Source: an uncultured Prevotellaceae bacterium | Lineage (GTDB): Bacteria > Bacteroidota > Bacteroidia > Bacteroidales > Bacteroidaceae | Direction: 5' to 3' | NCBI GenBank assembly: GCA_946406435.1 | Contig: CAMJKP010000035.1 | Coordinates: 1 to 34,949, forward strand | Length of the DNA: 34,949 bases | Shown: positions 6,745 to 15,334 of the stretch, piece after piece | Numbering within the stretch: the stretch's first letter is position 1 | Layout of the letters: each line of letters opens with the position of its first letter | Program-made: the position numbers and the translations under genes | The notes under the pieces: model-generated | What the model saw: the letters and a program-made list of their open reading frames with translations, nothing else | Databases searched by the model: none | What the model was told of the DNA's origin: nothing

Positions 6745-6764
6745 ACAAATTTATAGTAGTAGCT

Positions 6765-8825
6765 ATGCAAAAAGGTAACATCGGGGTTACAACCGAGAAC
6801 ATATTCCCCGTTATCAAAAAGTTCTTGTACAGTGATCATGAGATTTTCCTTCGTGAGATGATTTCAAATGCCGTTGACGCTACACAGAAGCTCAAGACAT
6901 TGGCTGAGCGTGGCGAGTTCAAGGGCGAACTGGGAGACCTTACCGTTCATGTATCTCTCGACAAGGAGGCTGGCACTCTCACTATCTCTGACCGTGGTAT
7001 TGGTATGACAGAGGAGGAGATTGACCGCTACATCAATCAGATTGCATTCTCAGGCGTAACAGACTTCCTCGAGAAATACAAGGACAACGCTAATGCCATT
7101 ATCGGTCACTTCGGTCTTGGTTTCTACTCTTCATTCATGGTTTCTGACCGTGTGGATATCATCACACGTTCATATAAGGACGGAGCAAAGGCCTTGAAGT
7201 GGACTTGCGACGGTAGTCCTGAGTTCGAGATTTCAGATGCAGAGCGCGACAGCCGTGGTTCTGACATCGTGCTCCATATCTCTGAGGACTGCAAGGAGTT
7301 CCTTGAGAAGTCAAAGATTGAGTCTCTCCTGAACAAATACTGTAAGTTCATGGCTGTACCTGTTGCCTTTGGCAAGAAGCAGGAGTGGAGCTCAGAGAAG
7401 AAGGAAATGGTTGATACCGACAAGGACAACATCATCAATGATGTAGAGCCACTTTGGACAAAAGCTCCATCATCACTCAAGGACGAGGACTACAAGTCAT
7501 TCTATCGCACTCTCTATCCAATGCAGGATGAGCCTCTGTTCTGGATTCACCTCAATGTAGATTTCCCATTCCACCTCACAGGTATCCTCTACTTCCCACG
7601 CATACAGAGCAATATCGACCTTCAGCGCAATAAGATTCAGCTCTATTGCAATCAGGTGTTCGTAACTGATCAGGTTGAGGGCATCGTGCCTGACTTCCTC
7701 ACACTTCTTCATGGTGTTATCGATTCTCCAGACATCCCATTGAACGTAAGCCGTTCTTATCTCCAGAGCGACGCTAACGTGAAGAAGATCTCAACATACA
7801 TCACAAAGAAGGTGGCTGACCGCTTGAACGGTATCTTCAAGAACGACCGCAAGGACTACGAGGAGAAGTGGGACAAGCTCAAGATCTTCATCAACTACGG
7901 AATGTTGACCGATGAGTCTTTCTATGACCGTGCAAAGGATTTCTCTCTCTTCAAGGACACAGAAGGCAAGTACTTCACATTCGAGGAGTACAAGACTCTC
8001 ATCAAGGACAACCAGACCGACAAGGACGGCAACCTCATCTACCTCTACGCTAATAATAAGGAGGAACAGTATTCATACATCGAGGCTGCAAAGGCAAAGG
8101 GATATTCTGTTCTCTTGCTCGACGGCGAGCTTGACACTCCAACAATCAATATGTTCGAGCAGAAGTTTGAGAAGTCACGCTTCACTCGTGTGGATGGTGA
8201 CATCATCGACCGCCTCATCGTTAAGGACGAGGTTAAGAAGGTTGAGTTCTCTGAGGAAGAGGTTGCAAACATCTCTGAGGTGTTCAAGTCTCAGATGCCA
8301 GCAATCGAGAAGACCGACTTCATGGTACAGGTTCAGGCACTCGGAGCAGAGGCTGCCCCTGTAATGTTCACCCAGAACGAGTATATGCGCCGTATGAAGG
8401 ACGCAAGCCGTTTCCAGAGCGGTATGGGCTTCTATGGTCAGATGCCAGACTCATACACTCTCGTCCTCAACTCTGACCACGCCGTTGTTAAGGCTATCCT
8501 TGCTGATACCAACGCTAACACAGCCGAGGCTCTCAAGCCTATCCTTTCTGAGATCAAGGGTCTTGAGGCTCGTAAGATGGTTCTTGAGGCTGAGCAGAAG
8601 GACAAGAAGGCTGACGAGATTACTGAGGCTCAGAAGAAGGATCTTGAGGACACACGCAACAATATCTCTGCTGAGCAGAAGAAGAAGTCTGACGTGCTCG
8701 CTGGCTATGCTTCAAAGAACGACAAGGTTCATCAGCTTATCGACATTGCCCTTCTCCAGAATGGCATGTTGAAGGGTGCAGCCCTTGACAAGTTCCTCAA
8801 GCGCACAGTAAGCCTGCTCGGCTAA
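6765..8825 (+). CDS. htpG: Molecular chaperone HtpG (Hsp90)
   Basis: HtpG is the bacterial Hsp90, an ATP-driven homodimeric cytosolic chaperone. The GHKL ATPase domain shows LREMISNAVDA (motif with the catalytic Glu), DRGIGMT and GHFGLGFYSSFMVSD; the middle domain has FPFHLTGILYFP and the NVSRSYLQSD region; the C-terminal dimerisation part is charged and lysine-rich. From ATG 6765 the protein is 686 residues, close to Bacteroides homologues. An upstream in-frame ATG at 6684 would add 27 residues, but these are the translated family A repeat (SGSLPTGEGGGRG), so I reject it as the native start. The nearest plus-strand promoter could not be identified with confidence. A hairpin at 8865-8910 likely ends the transcript. 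Confidence 0.97.
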   Translation: MQKGNIGVTTENIFPVIKKFLYSDHEIFLREMISNAVDATQKLKTLAERGEFKGELGDLTVHVSLDKEAGTLTISDRGIGMTEEEIDRYINQIAFSGVTDFLEKYKDNANAIIGHFGLGFYSSFMVSDRVDIITRSYKDGAKALKWTCDGSPEFEISDAERDSRGSDIVLHISEDCKEFLEKSKIESLLNKYCKFMAVPVAFGKKQEWSSEKKEMVDTDKDNIINDVEPLWTKAPSSLKDEDYKSFYRTLYPMQDEPLFWIHLNVDFPFHLTGILYFPRIQSNIDLQRNKIQLYCNQVFVTDQVEGIVPDFLTLLHGVIDSPDIPLNVSRSYLQSDANVKKISTYITKKVADRLNGIFKNDRKDYEEKWDKLKIFINYGMLTDESFYDRAKDFSLFKDTEGKYFTFEEYKTLIKDNQTDKDGNLIYLYANNKEEQYSYIEAAKAKGYSVLLLDGELDTPTINMFEQKFEKSRFTRVDGDIIDRLIVKDEVKKVEFSEEEVANISEVFKSQMPAIEKTDFMVQVQALGAEAAPVMFTQNEYMRRMKDASRFQSGMGFYGQMPDSYTLVLNSDHAVVKAILADTNANTAEALKPILSEIKGLEARKMVLEAEQKDKKADEITEAQKKDLEDTRNNISAEQKKKSDVLAGYASKNDKVHQLIDIALLQNGMLKGAALDKFLKRTVSLLG

Positions 8826-8857
8826 TTGAAAATTGATAATTGATAATTGAAAATTAA

Positions 8858-8913
8858 ACGCGAAGGCGCAAAGACACGGAGTTTTATCTCTATTGTCTTT
8901 GCGCCTTTTTCTT
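8858..8913 (+). terminator. Family C hairpin acting as htpG terminator
   Basis: GGCGCAAAGACA (8865-8876) pairs perfectly with TGTCTTTGCGCC (8894-8905) and is followed by TTTTTCTT, the form of a Rho-independent terminator. It is also a family C repeat related to 5189 and 28777. The AT-rich run just before it (8826-8856, repeated AATTGATAATTGA) is low-complexity repeat. The convergent minus-strand gene ends at 8927. Confidence 0.7.
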
Positions 8914-8926
8914 GTATCATGGATTA

Positions 8927-9640
8927 TCAATACAAAAACAGGATCTTTACAGTAAGCCTGTTTAATTGTTGTTTGTTGTAATTCTGAATTGGGATGTTAT
9001 ATCCGTCAAAACTTGCATTTTCATATCCCTTTAATGGATTGTAACTTCCATAACCATAGCCAAGAGCAATACGCATATTATGATCGTTTGACAGATTAAA
9101 GTCCTGATAAAATCCAAATTCGCCAAAGATGCCTGGAGCACATTTGTTAAATACACGATCTTGAATTTTCGTACTTGTATAAGGCTCATCACGTTCAACC
9201 TTTATCATCTTGACATTTCTATTGTATGGTAAGGCAAGAATACCAGTAGCATCACAGAATAAGCCTGTGTTTTTATAAATTGGAAGTGTGAACATCACAG
9301 TTCCCAAGGCGTTGACATTGTAAATAGATGATTTGCCGCCATCATTATCAAGATAATAACGATGTGTACGACTTGCCATCACTCCTTCTGGTGCCATTTC
9401 CGTAAATTCCGTTGTTCGTGTCTTAGTTAATGATGCGCCTATACCAAGCGTGACATACTTGCAAGGACAATAAAGACGCTGTGCACCAATATAGGCAATA
9501 TAATCACCATATTCAGAATCTAAAGAGGCTGCTACATCAAGCCCCCATCCCCATTTTGTTTTTGAATCTACTTGTGCATGAGACACAAGAATACTACCAC
9601 ATAAAATCGTGGCTGTCATTAAAAAGTTTTTCTTTTTCAC
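8927..9640 (-). CDS. Small outer-membrane beta-barrel protein, paralogue A
   Basis: The 237-residue protein begins with an SPI signal peptide (MKKKNFLMTATILCGSILVSHAQ) and continues with alternating-hydrophobicity strands, e.g. KWGWGLDVAAS, YVTLGIGASLT, MRIALGYGYGSYNP, and a hydrophobic aromatic C-terminus (VKILFLY). This is the layout of small outer-membrane barrels. Its C-terminal half matches the neighbour at 9731-10504 (PGIFGEFGFYQDFN versus PGLFAEAGIYYDIN), so the two are tandem duplicates that have diverged. Substrate and role are unknown. It is the last gene of the minus-strand group beginning at 10729 and converges on htpG. Confidence 0.7.
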   Translation of the reverse strand: MKKKNFLMTATILCGSILVSHAQVDSKTKWGWGLDVAASLDSEYGDYIAYIGAQRLYCPCKYVTLGIGASLTKTRTTEFTEMAPEGVMASRTHRYYLDNDGGKSSIYNVNALGTVMFTLPIYKNTGLFCDATGILALPYNRNVKMIKVERDEPYTSTKIQDRVFNKCAPGIFGEFGFYQDFNLSNDHNMRIALGYGYGSYNPLKGYENASFDGYNIPIQNYNKQQLNRLTVKILFLY

Positions 9641-9730
9641 AAATCTTTAGTTTTAATAATTATTTCTGTTGTAGAAAGAATGATAGTTATACCTGAATAA
9701 TATCATTTTTCAACAAAACCATATTGTTGA

Positions 9731-10504
9731 TCAGAATACCGTCAATCTTAATGTCAGGCTATGGTATAGCTCACGTTCTGGAAGGTGGTCACGCAGTTTC
9801 TGGTCAAAGACCGTGGAATTACGAGAGCCACGGAATAGATCAAACGTGCCGACACCATACATTAGCGTAAAGCGATATTTAGTGCCATACTCATTTATAT
9901 CATAATAAATGCCAGCCTCGGCAAATAGTCCTGGCTGAAACGCATCATAAACGTTTTTTTTCTTTGTTTCCGCTGTGCCATAGTAATCGTAATAATAACT
10001 GCTTCCAACACTCCTTGGAGTTCGGCTTATATAGAATGACTCTAAAGGTATGGGACTAAATATTGCAGTACCACCAAGAGCAATACCACCTCGTTTTATT
10101 ACAGGTAGGATATAAGTGGCAGACAAAGTGAGATCCAACTGCCTTCTCCACTTTGACTCGCCGTCATCGTCAGTTCCCTTCTCGAAATGGTATATGTAGT
10201 TGTCGTCATGCCAGTATTTGCTATATTCATCCCAGTAAAGCAAACGCAATCCTATACCGACATGGAAATTTGTGTTAAACCGATAGCAGCCTTGAAGGCC
10301 CCAGCCACATGAAGTCATGTCCGAATTTCCAAGCAATGTTCCTTCAAGGCTGACTCCCCATCTGTTAAACTCACGCTTAGGCTTTGTCTTTTGTTCTACT
10401 ATAATACTATCCACAAACTCTTGTGCCGATGCAGAAACCATACCACCCAGCGTTAAAGCCATTAGCAAGCAAAATCTCTTTGTTATCCCTATTTTCATTA
10501 TCAT
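9731..10504 (-). CDS. Small outer-membrane beta-barrel protein, paralogue B
   Basis: This 257-residue protein has an SPI signal peptide ending near ASAQ, strand-like repeats (WGVSLEGTLLG, FHVGIGLRLLYW, LTLSATYILPV, GGIALGGTAIF) and a C-terminal SLTLRLTVF typical of outer-membrane barrels. It is a paralogue of the protein at 8927-9640. The ATG at 10504 directly abuts the stop codon of the small lipoprotein gene; a second ATG two codons later (10498) is equally possible. A Tyr-rich loop (SSYYYDYYG) sits mid-protein. The abutment suggests an operon with the lipoprotein; function is unknown. Confidence 0.7.
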   Translation of the reverse strand: MIMKIGITKRFCLLMALTLGGMVSASAQEFVDSIIVEQKTKPKREFNRWGVSLEGTLLGNSDMTSCGWGLQGCYRFNTNFHVGIGLRLLYWDEYSKYWHDDNYIYHFEKGTDDDGESKWRRQLDLTLSATYILPVIKRGGIALGGTAIFSPIPLESFYISRTPRSVGSSYYYDYYGTAETKKKNVYDAFQPGLFAEAGIYYDINEYGTKYRFTLMYGVGTFDLFRGSRNSTVFDQKLRDHLPERELYHSLTLRLTVF

Positions 10505-10729
10505 TTATTTGTTTCCAAAGGATGGATAAGCCTCATCGAGCTTTTTCTTCACCTTCTTTTGTTTTTTCCCATTCCTATTGAAAGGATCTTCTATATTTAT
10601 ATCCGTTGATGTATCATCACTATCGAAAAGAGCCTCCAATAGTATATCACACGATGAAAGCATCATGCAAGTTGTTGTCAAAATAATAAATTGCTTTGTC
10701 ATTTTTATCTTATTGATTTTCATAATCAT
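10505..10729 (-). CDS. Small lipoprotein, unknown function
   Basis: The 74-residue product carries a lipobox (MMLSSC) after a short hydrophobic stretch, so it should be lipidated at about Cys27 counted from the first ATG. The mature peptide of about 48 residues is acidic then lysine-rich (GKKQKKVKKKLDEA). The ATG at 10702 (MTKQFIIL) gives a cleaner signal peptide than the one at 10729 and may be the true start. Its stop codon abuts the start of the barrel gene at 10504. A -7-like TACCTTTG lies at 10790-10797 on the same strand, without a clear -33 box. Confidence 0.6.
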   Translation of the reverse strand: MIMKINKIKMTKQFIILTTTCMMLSSCDILLEALFDSDDTSTDINIEDPFNRNGKKQKKVKKKLDEAYPSFGNK

Positions 10730-10870
10730 CTTTTTTCCAAAACACTATCTGTCACTCAAAACGATAGGTAGATTGGTATAAATTCAGTACAAAGGTACAA
10801 AAAATATATGAGACGAAAAAAATATTTCCCTTAAATCTTTCAGGGAATCCTCTATTGTGGTATGAGAATT

Positions 10871-10930
10871 CTGTGTAAGTCCCATGTAAATCCGTACCAA
10901 ACTCGGTGCAAGTCCCATTTCTATGGTGGA
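10871..10930. repeat. Family D repeat, copy 3 (partial)
   Basis: The unit carries GTAAGTCCCATGTAAATCCG, TACCAAACTCGGTGCAAGTCCC and a short GGTGGAACTATATGG tail, the same words as the other family D copies. It lies in the 387-base spacer between the divergent lipoprotein and GH26 genes, which otherwise holds only promoter-like sequence and a leader. Confidence 0.5.
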
Positions 10931-11021
10931 ACTATATGGCGGTCGGATAGTTTTTTGTCAATAAAATATGTTAGTGCAAGGAAATGATAAAAAAAGCAAA
11001 GTAAATATGGTTGAATCACAT

Positions 11022-11116
11022 TAACTTTGCACCCAGAAAATAGAAGACCGCGCGTATGCCCCCTTTGATGGGGTGACTCGCACTATAACATAACTAAAAC
11101 TGTGTATTTTTGCATT
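11022..11116 (+). promoter_or_regulatory. GH26 promoter-like site and leader hairpin
   Basis: TAACTTTG (11022-11029) followed by CACCCAGAAAAT resembles the promoter and start regions of rnpB and of family E; no good -33 TTTG is seen. The leader holds a CCCC/GGGG hairpin bracketed by GCG and CGC (about 11050-11083). A second box, TATTTTTG (11105-11112), lies immediately before the ATG and would give an almost leaderless transcript if used. Confidence 0.4.
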
Positions 11117-12316
11117 ATGAGAAGACTACTAACGCTACCCGTTGTAGTATTGTGTTTGTTGGTTCTTGCGGATATTCCTGTAAGTGCAGCAAAGCCTTTG
11201 CCTCGACAGCAGCTCATAAACCGCTTGGCAAAGATACAGCAGAAAGGCTATATGTACGGTCATCAGGATGATCCTTTCTATGGCATTACGTGGGAATGGG
11301 ATGATAACCGCTCAGATACATACGACCTTGTAGGCGACTATCCCGGAGTGATGGGCTTCGACCTCGGAGGTCTTGAGGTGGGTGATGAGAAGAATCTCGA
11401 CTCTGTGCCTTTCACTCGTATTCGTCAGGAGATTATCCGACAGCATGAGCGGGGTGGAATAGTGACTATTTCGTGGCATCCTCGTAATCCGTTGCTCGGC
11501 ACTACAGCTTGGATAGAGAAAGATATTAAGGCATACAACGAGGCTGTTTCTGCCTTGAAGAAGATAGGACGTGAGGACCTTGTTCCGCAGATAGACAATC
11601 CAAAAAATACGGTAAAATCTCTCCTTCCCGGTGGCAAGATGGCAGACAAGTATCAGTTGTGGCTTAAGCGCATAACGGATTTCCTTGTAACCTTAAAAGA
11701 TAAAAAAGGTAATCAGGTGCCTATAATCTTCCGCCCTTGGCATGAGAATAACGGAAACTGGTTCTGGTGGGGACAGGCAAACTGCTCGGATGCCGATTTC
11801 CACGCTTTCTGGAATCTCACTCAGGATTATATCAATGCCGTTGAGGTTTCCGCTAACACCCAACACCCATCATCCAACGCCCTAAAAGACTATATCGTAT
11901 GGTCTTATTCTCCAAACCTTCAGGGCAACTGGACAGAGGAGAAATGGATGGTCCGTTATCCCGGTGATGAGCGTGTCGATCTGATAGGTGAGGATGCGTA
12001 TCAATGGGGTAGTGAGGCGGATTTCAAGGCTCAGCTTGACAAGGACCTGCAGCTGATAACCGATATCGCTAAGAAGCACGGAAAGCTCATAGCCATGACC
12101 GAGTGCGGTTATCAGAATTCGCCAGACGCAACTTGGTGGCAACGTGTCTTCAAGCCTGTTATCGAGAAATATCCAGTTTGCTACTTCCTTCCTTGGCGCA
12201 ATTACTCTAAGGAGCACTTTGGAGCTTCGAAGGATGCAAAGACTGCCGATGATTTCAAGGCATGGGCAAAAGGAAAGAAATTGTTGTTTGTGAAAGATAT
12301 ACTTGGAATAAAGTAG
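11117..12316 (+). CDS. GH26 endo-beta-1,4-mannanase
   Basis: GH26 enzymes cut the beta-1,4-mannosyl backbone of mannan and glucomannan, many giving mannobiose. From ATG 11117 the 399-residue protein has an SPI signal peptide (MRRLLTLPVVVLCLLVLADI...SAA), then a TIM barrel with YMYGHQDD, PGVMGFDLGGLE, VTISWHPRNP, the acid/base Glu210 in IIFRPWHENNGNWFWWG and the nucleophile Glu329 in AMTECGYQ. No accessory module is present. The GTG at 11102 would place extra residues ahead of the signal peptide, so I prefer 11117. It is the first gene of the plus-strand sugar cluster and is exported to the periplasm or beyond, consistent with making oligomers for the downstream symporter. Confidence 0.93.
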   Translation: MRRLLTLPVVVLCLLVLADIPVSAAKPLPRQQLINRLAKIQQKGYMYGHQDDPFYGITWEWDDNRSDTYDLVGDYPGVMGFDLGGLEVGDEKNLDSVPFTRIRQEIIRQHERGGIVTISWHPRNPLLGTTAWIEKDIKAYNEAVSALKKIGREDLVPQIDNPKNTVKSLLPGGKMADKYQLWLKRITDFLVTLKDKKGNQVPIIFRPWHENNGNWFWWGQANCSDADFHAFWNLTQDYINAVEVSANTQHPSSNALKDYIVWSYSPNLQGNWTEEKWMVRYPGDERVDLIGEDAYQWGSEADFKAQLDKDLQLITDIAKKHGKLIAMTECGYQNSPDATWWQRVFKPVIEKYPVCYFLPWRNYSKEHFGASKDAKTADDFKAWAKGKKLLFVKDILGIK

Positions 12317-12521
12317 ATAGTATAAAGAATAAAGATTAAAGTTGATAGTGAAAAGATATAAATAGTGCAATGGCCCCCAGCCCCCGTGTTCTCTTTCTTG
12401 ACTTTACTTATTTTATCGCAGATTTATGCGATGTTTCCCCACATCATTTATTAGGGGGCGGGGCTGTTGACTATTTGGAATAAGATAGAAATAATAAGGC
12501 TGAAAAGCCCTCAATATAATA
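12317..12521. other. GH26-GH130 spacer with low-complexity and palindromic repeats
   Basis: The spacer begins with an AT-rich run built from GATAGTATAAAGAATAAAG-like words (12319-12355), followed by GGCCCCCAGCCCCC (about 12372-12385) and a later AGGGGGCGGGGCT (about 12453-12465) that can pair over about 67 bases. This is another inverted-repeat unit, distinct in sequence from family A. No gene or clear promoter was seen. Confidence 0.45.
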
Positions 12522-13730
12522 ATGAGTAAGGAATTTGAAATGAAAGTAGCGGCTCTGCGTGCTCGTCATGAGGAGCTGCTTTCCCGTCCTAATATAAAGA
12601 AGGAATGGGGTAACGGAATATATGACAGGTATGAATATCCTATTGTTACGGCAGAGCATACTCCGCTTGAATGGCGTTATGATTTCTGCGAGAAGGATAA
12701 CCCATACCTGATGCAGCGCATCATGATGAATGCTACGTTCAATAGTGGTGCTATGAAATGGAACGGCAAGTATCTGCTCGTGGTTCGTGTGGAAGGGGCT
12801 GACCGTAAGAGCTTCTTTGCCGTGGCGGAGTCGCCGAATGGCATTGACAACTTCCGTTTCTGGGATGAGCCTATCACCATGCCAGAGGATGTCATTCCTG
12901 CTACTAACGTATATGATATGCGTCTTACGGCACATGAGGATGGTTGGATATATGGCGTGTTCTGTGCAGAGCGTCATGATGACTCACAGCCGGGAGACCT
13001 TAGTGCGGCTACCGCAACGGCAGGTATCGCCCGTACAAAGGACCTGAAGACTTGGTATCGTCTGCCTGACCTCAAGGCAAAGTCACAGCAGCGTAACGTG
13101 GTGCTTCATCCAGAGTTTATCTATACGGATGAGAATGGGAAAATAGTAAATAGTAAATCGTCAAATAGTAAATGTCATTATGCATTCTACACCCGTCCTC
13201 AGGATGGTTTCATCGATACAGGTTCTGGTGGAGGTATCGGCTGGGCACTTGTTGATGACATTGAGAATGCAGAGATAAAGGAAGAGAAAATAATCAATGC
13301 CCGTCACTATCACACTATTACGGAGGTGAAGAATGGTGAGGGACCTCATCCTATCAAGACCAAGGAGGGCTGGCTGCATCTTGCACATGGTGTTCGTGCC
13401 TGTGCTTCCGGACTTCGTTATGTGCTGTATCTGTATATGACGAGTCTTGAAGACCCTACGAAGGTTATTGCTGAGCCTGGAGGATATTTCCTCGTTCCGC
13501 AGGGAGAGGAATACATAGGCGATGTGATGAACGTTACATTTGCCAATGGTTGGATAGCTGACGATGACGGCAAGGTGTTCATCTACTATGCATCTTCCGA
13601 CACTCGCATGCACGTTGCGACATCCACCATCGACAAACTCATCGACTATTGCAAGAACACTCCAGAAGACGGATTGACAACCGCAAGTTCAGTGGAGAAG
13701 ATAAAGGCTTTGATAAGAAAGAATAGATGA
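12522..13730 (+). CDS. GH130 4-O-beta-D-mannosyl-D-glucose phosphorylase
   Basis: The enzyme phosphorolyses mannosyl-beta-1,4-glucose to alpha-mannose-1-phosphate and glucose in the cytosol, the last step of the mannobiose pathway first described in Bacteroides fragilis. The 402-residue protein has no signal peptide. It shows NVYDMRLT with the catalytic Asp132, [28 protein letters not shown] and [18 protein letters not shown], all GH130_1 signatures. Residues about 201-219 (within [19 protein letters not shown]) are an apparent insertion encoded by an AAATAGT-type repeat (13141-13173) between HPEF and [11 protein letters not shown]. It is followed by family A element 3 and the symporter gene. 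Confidence in the family is high; specificity is by family and context, with the epimerase gene nearby. Confidence 0.93.
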   Translation: MSKEFEMKVAALRARHEELLSRPNIKKEWGNGIYDRYEYPIVTAEHTPLEWRYDFCEKDNPYLMQRIMMNATFNSGAMKWNGKYLLVVRVEGADRKSFFAVAESPNGIDNFRFWDEPITMPEDVIPATNVYDMRLTAHEDGWIYGVFCAERHDDSQPGDLSAATATAGIARTKDLKTWYRLPDLKAKSQQRNVVLHPEFIYTDENGKIVNSKSSNSKCHYAFYTRPQDGFIDTGSGGGIGWALVDDIENAEIKEEKIINARHYHTITEVKNGEGPHPIKTKEGWLHLAHGVRACASGLRYVLYLYMTSLEDPTKVIAEPGGYFLVPQGEEYIGDVMNVTFANGWIADDDGKVFIYYASSDTRMHVATSTIDKLIDYCKNTPEDGLTTASSVEKIKALIRKNR

Positions 13731-13731
13731 A

Positions 13732-13960
13732 CGGTCTCTCCCCCCGCCCTCTCCCGTAGGGAGGGAGCCAGAGAACCAAAAACAACTAACAATTAATAAT
13801 TAACATGCCTTTCGCGATTATACAATCAAACATCCTTCCCTTTGGGAAGGCTTGGTTAGGCTTATAATTTGAACTGCCTTTCGCCTTCCGGCTCTCTCCC
13901 TACGGAGGGAAGTCCGATGTTGATAACATCGGAGTATGTGCAAAGCGGGGGGAGAGGCCG
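13732..13960. mobile_element. Family A element 3, noncoding, ahead of the symporter gene
   Basis: The left arm (13732-13776, GGTCTCTCCCCCCGCCCT...GGGAGGGAGCCAG) is the short form. The right arm (13881-13960) is the long form, with inner hairpin TCCGAT (13913-13918)/ATCGGA (13928-13933), ending GGGGGGAGAGGCC 15 bases before the next ATG. A family B copy lies between the arms. Size, arm orientation and outer ends match elements 1 and 2. No coding signal is present. Confidence 0.55.
13788..13865 (+). repeat. Family B repeat, copy 2
   Basis: This unit runs AACAATTAATAATTAACATG, CCTTTCGCGATTATACAATC, AAACATCCTTCCCTTTGGGA and AGGCTTGGTTAGGCTT. It matches 31528-31605 over almost its whole length, including an ATG whose frame would read MPFAIIQSNILPFGKAWLGL before a stop. 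Here it does not lead into a gene. Confidence 0.8.
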
Positions 13961-13973
13961 AAAATTTTTATAA

Positions 13974-15317
13974 ATGGCTACACTAAAGGAAAAAATCGGC
14001 TATGCTCTTGGTGATGCGGCTGCCGGAGGTATCACATGGAAGATAATGTCAATTGCCTTCCCATTGTTCTTCACAAACGTATTCGGACTTACTTTTGCCG
14101 ATACGGCTGCGTTGATGCTCATCGCTCGTATGTTCGATGTTGTGACAGACCCTATCATGGGATCGCTTGCTGACCGCACACAGACACGCTGGGGCACATA
14201 TCGTCCTTGGCTCATATTCGGAGCAATACCTTATGGATTGGTCTTTGCCCTCCTGCTCTTCACCCCTGATTTCGGCATCACGGCAAAGCGTGTATGGGCA
14301 TACGGATTCTATATTCTCATGATGGCAATGTACACTCTCGTGAACGTGCCTTATGGCTCTCTCCTCGGTGTTATGACCGATGATGATAACGAGCGCAACC
14401 AGTTCTCTTCATTCCGTATGGTGGGAGCATACGCTATGGGCTTCATCACCCTGTTCATCTTCCCTTACCTTCAGAAGATGGTGGGGGGAAGCGAGCAACA
14501 TCAGTATGCGGTTCTTGGAGCTGCATTCGGATTGATAGCCTGTCTGATGACGATGGCGTGCGGATTGCTGACAAAGGAGCGTGTAAAGCCAAAGCGTGCC
14601 GAGAGTTTCTCTTTCCGTCAGTTTGGTGATCTCTTCAAGAACAAGCCTTGGTGCTATATCACCCTCGTTGCCGTTTGTACGAATTTCTTCAACGGATTCC
14701 GCTATGCCGTAGCAGGATATATGTTCACCTATTGTCTTGGCGGTGACATCACGATGGGTAGCCTTATCATCAACTTCACCGTCTTCATGGGCATTGGCGA
14801 GGCAACCTGTATGATATTCGGTGGCTTGTCGCCGGCATTCACAAAGTGGATAGGCTCAAAGCGCATGGCTTTCGTATGGGCAGCCGTAATATGCTTCGCA
14901 ACATCAGTTCTGTATTTCTTCATCCCAATGGATAGTTCGTATATCTGGGTGCTGATAGCCATCTCAATCCTCACATCAGTAGGAGCAGGCCTCTATTCTC
15001 CATTGCTATGGTCTATGTATGCCGATGTAGCCGACTTCGCTACAGAGAAGTTCGGTGAATCTTCCACAGGACTTATCTTCTCATCCGGCACAATGGCTCA
15101 GAAGTTCGGTGGCGCAATCTCCGGTTCTCTCATCGCAATGCTTCTCGGTATGGCAGGACTTGTTTCAACCACGGATGAAACCACAGGTGAGACAATAGTG
15201 ACCATCACCAATGAGGAATCGGTAAAGACAATGGTATGGGCACTTTTCTCTATCTTCCCTGCTATCATGGCAGCATTGATGGGATTCCTTGCGTATAAGT
15301 TCCCGTTGAAGAAATAA
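13974..15317 (+). CDS. GPH-family (MelB-type) sugar:cation symporter, probable mannobiose importer
   Basis: The 447-residue inner-membrane protein has about 12 hydrophobic segments and the GPH signature near residue 50: ARMFDVVTDPIMGSLADRTQTRWGTYRPW, in which Asp residues bind the coupling cation in MelB. Further family landmarks are YTLVNVPYGSLLGVMTDD and LLWSMYADVADFATEKFG. It imports a neutral oligosaccharide with Na+ or H+. Its place between GH130 and the epimerase matches the transporter of the B. fragilis mannobiose operon, so mannobiose is the likely substrate. The start ATG lies 15 bases after the family A right end. No SusC-like outer-membrane transporter accompanies it here. Confidence 0.88.
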   Translation: MATLKEKIGYALGDAAAGGITWKIMSIAFPLFFTNVFGLTFADTAALMLIARMFDVVTDPIMGSLADRTQTRWGTYRPWLIFGAIPYGLVFALLLFTPDFGITAKRVWAYGFYILMMAMYTLVNVPYGSLLGVMTDDDNERNQFSSFRMVGAYAMGFITLFIFPYLQKMVGGSEQHQYAVLGAAFGLIACLMTMACGLLTKERVKPKRAESFSFRQFGDLFKNKPWCYITLVAVCTNFFNGFRYAVAGYMFTYCLGGDITMGSLIINFTVFMGIGEATCMIFGGLSPAFTKWIGSKRMAFVWAAVICFATSVLYFFIPMDSSYIWVLIAISILTSVGAGLYSPLLWSMYADVADFATEKFGESSTGLIFSSGTMAQKFGGAISGSLIAMLLGMAGLVSTTDETTGETIVTITNEESVKTMVWALFSIFPAIMAALMGFLAYKFPLKK

Positions 15318-15334
15318 AAAATAATAAAATTAAA

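Noticed and set aside
6684..6764. Upstream ATG extending HtpG by 27 residues
   Set aside because: The extension is almost all repeat sequence, and Hsp90 homology begins at the 6765 ATG with the normal N-terminus.
7912..8364. Ser/Thr/Arg-rich open frames inside htpG
   Set aside because: They are alternative frames of a strongly coding gene, with low-complexity composition caused by its codon use.
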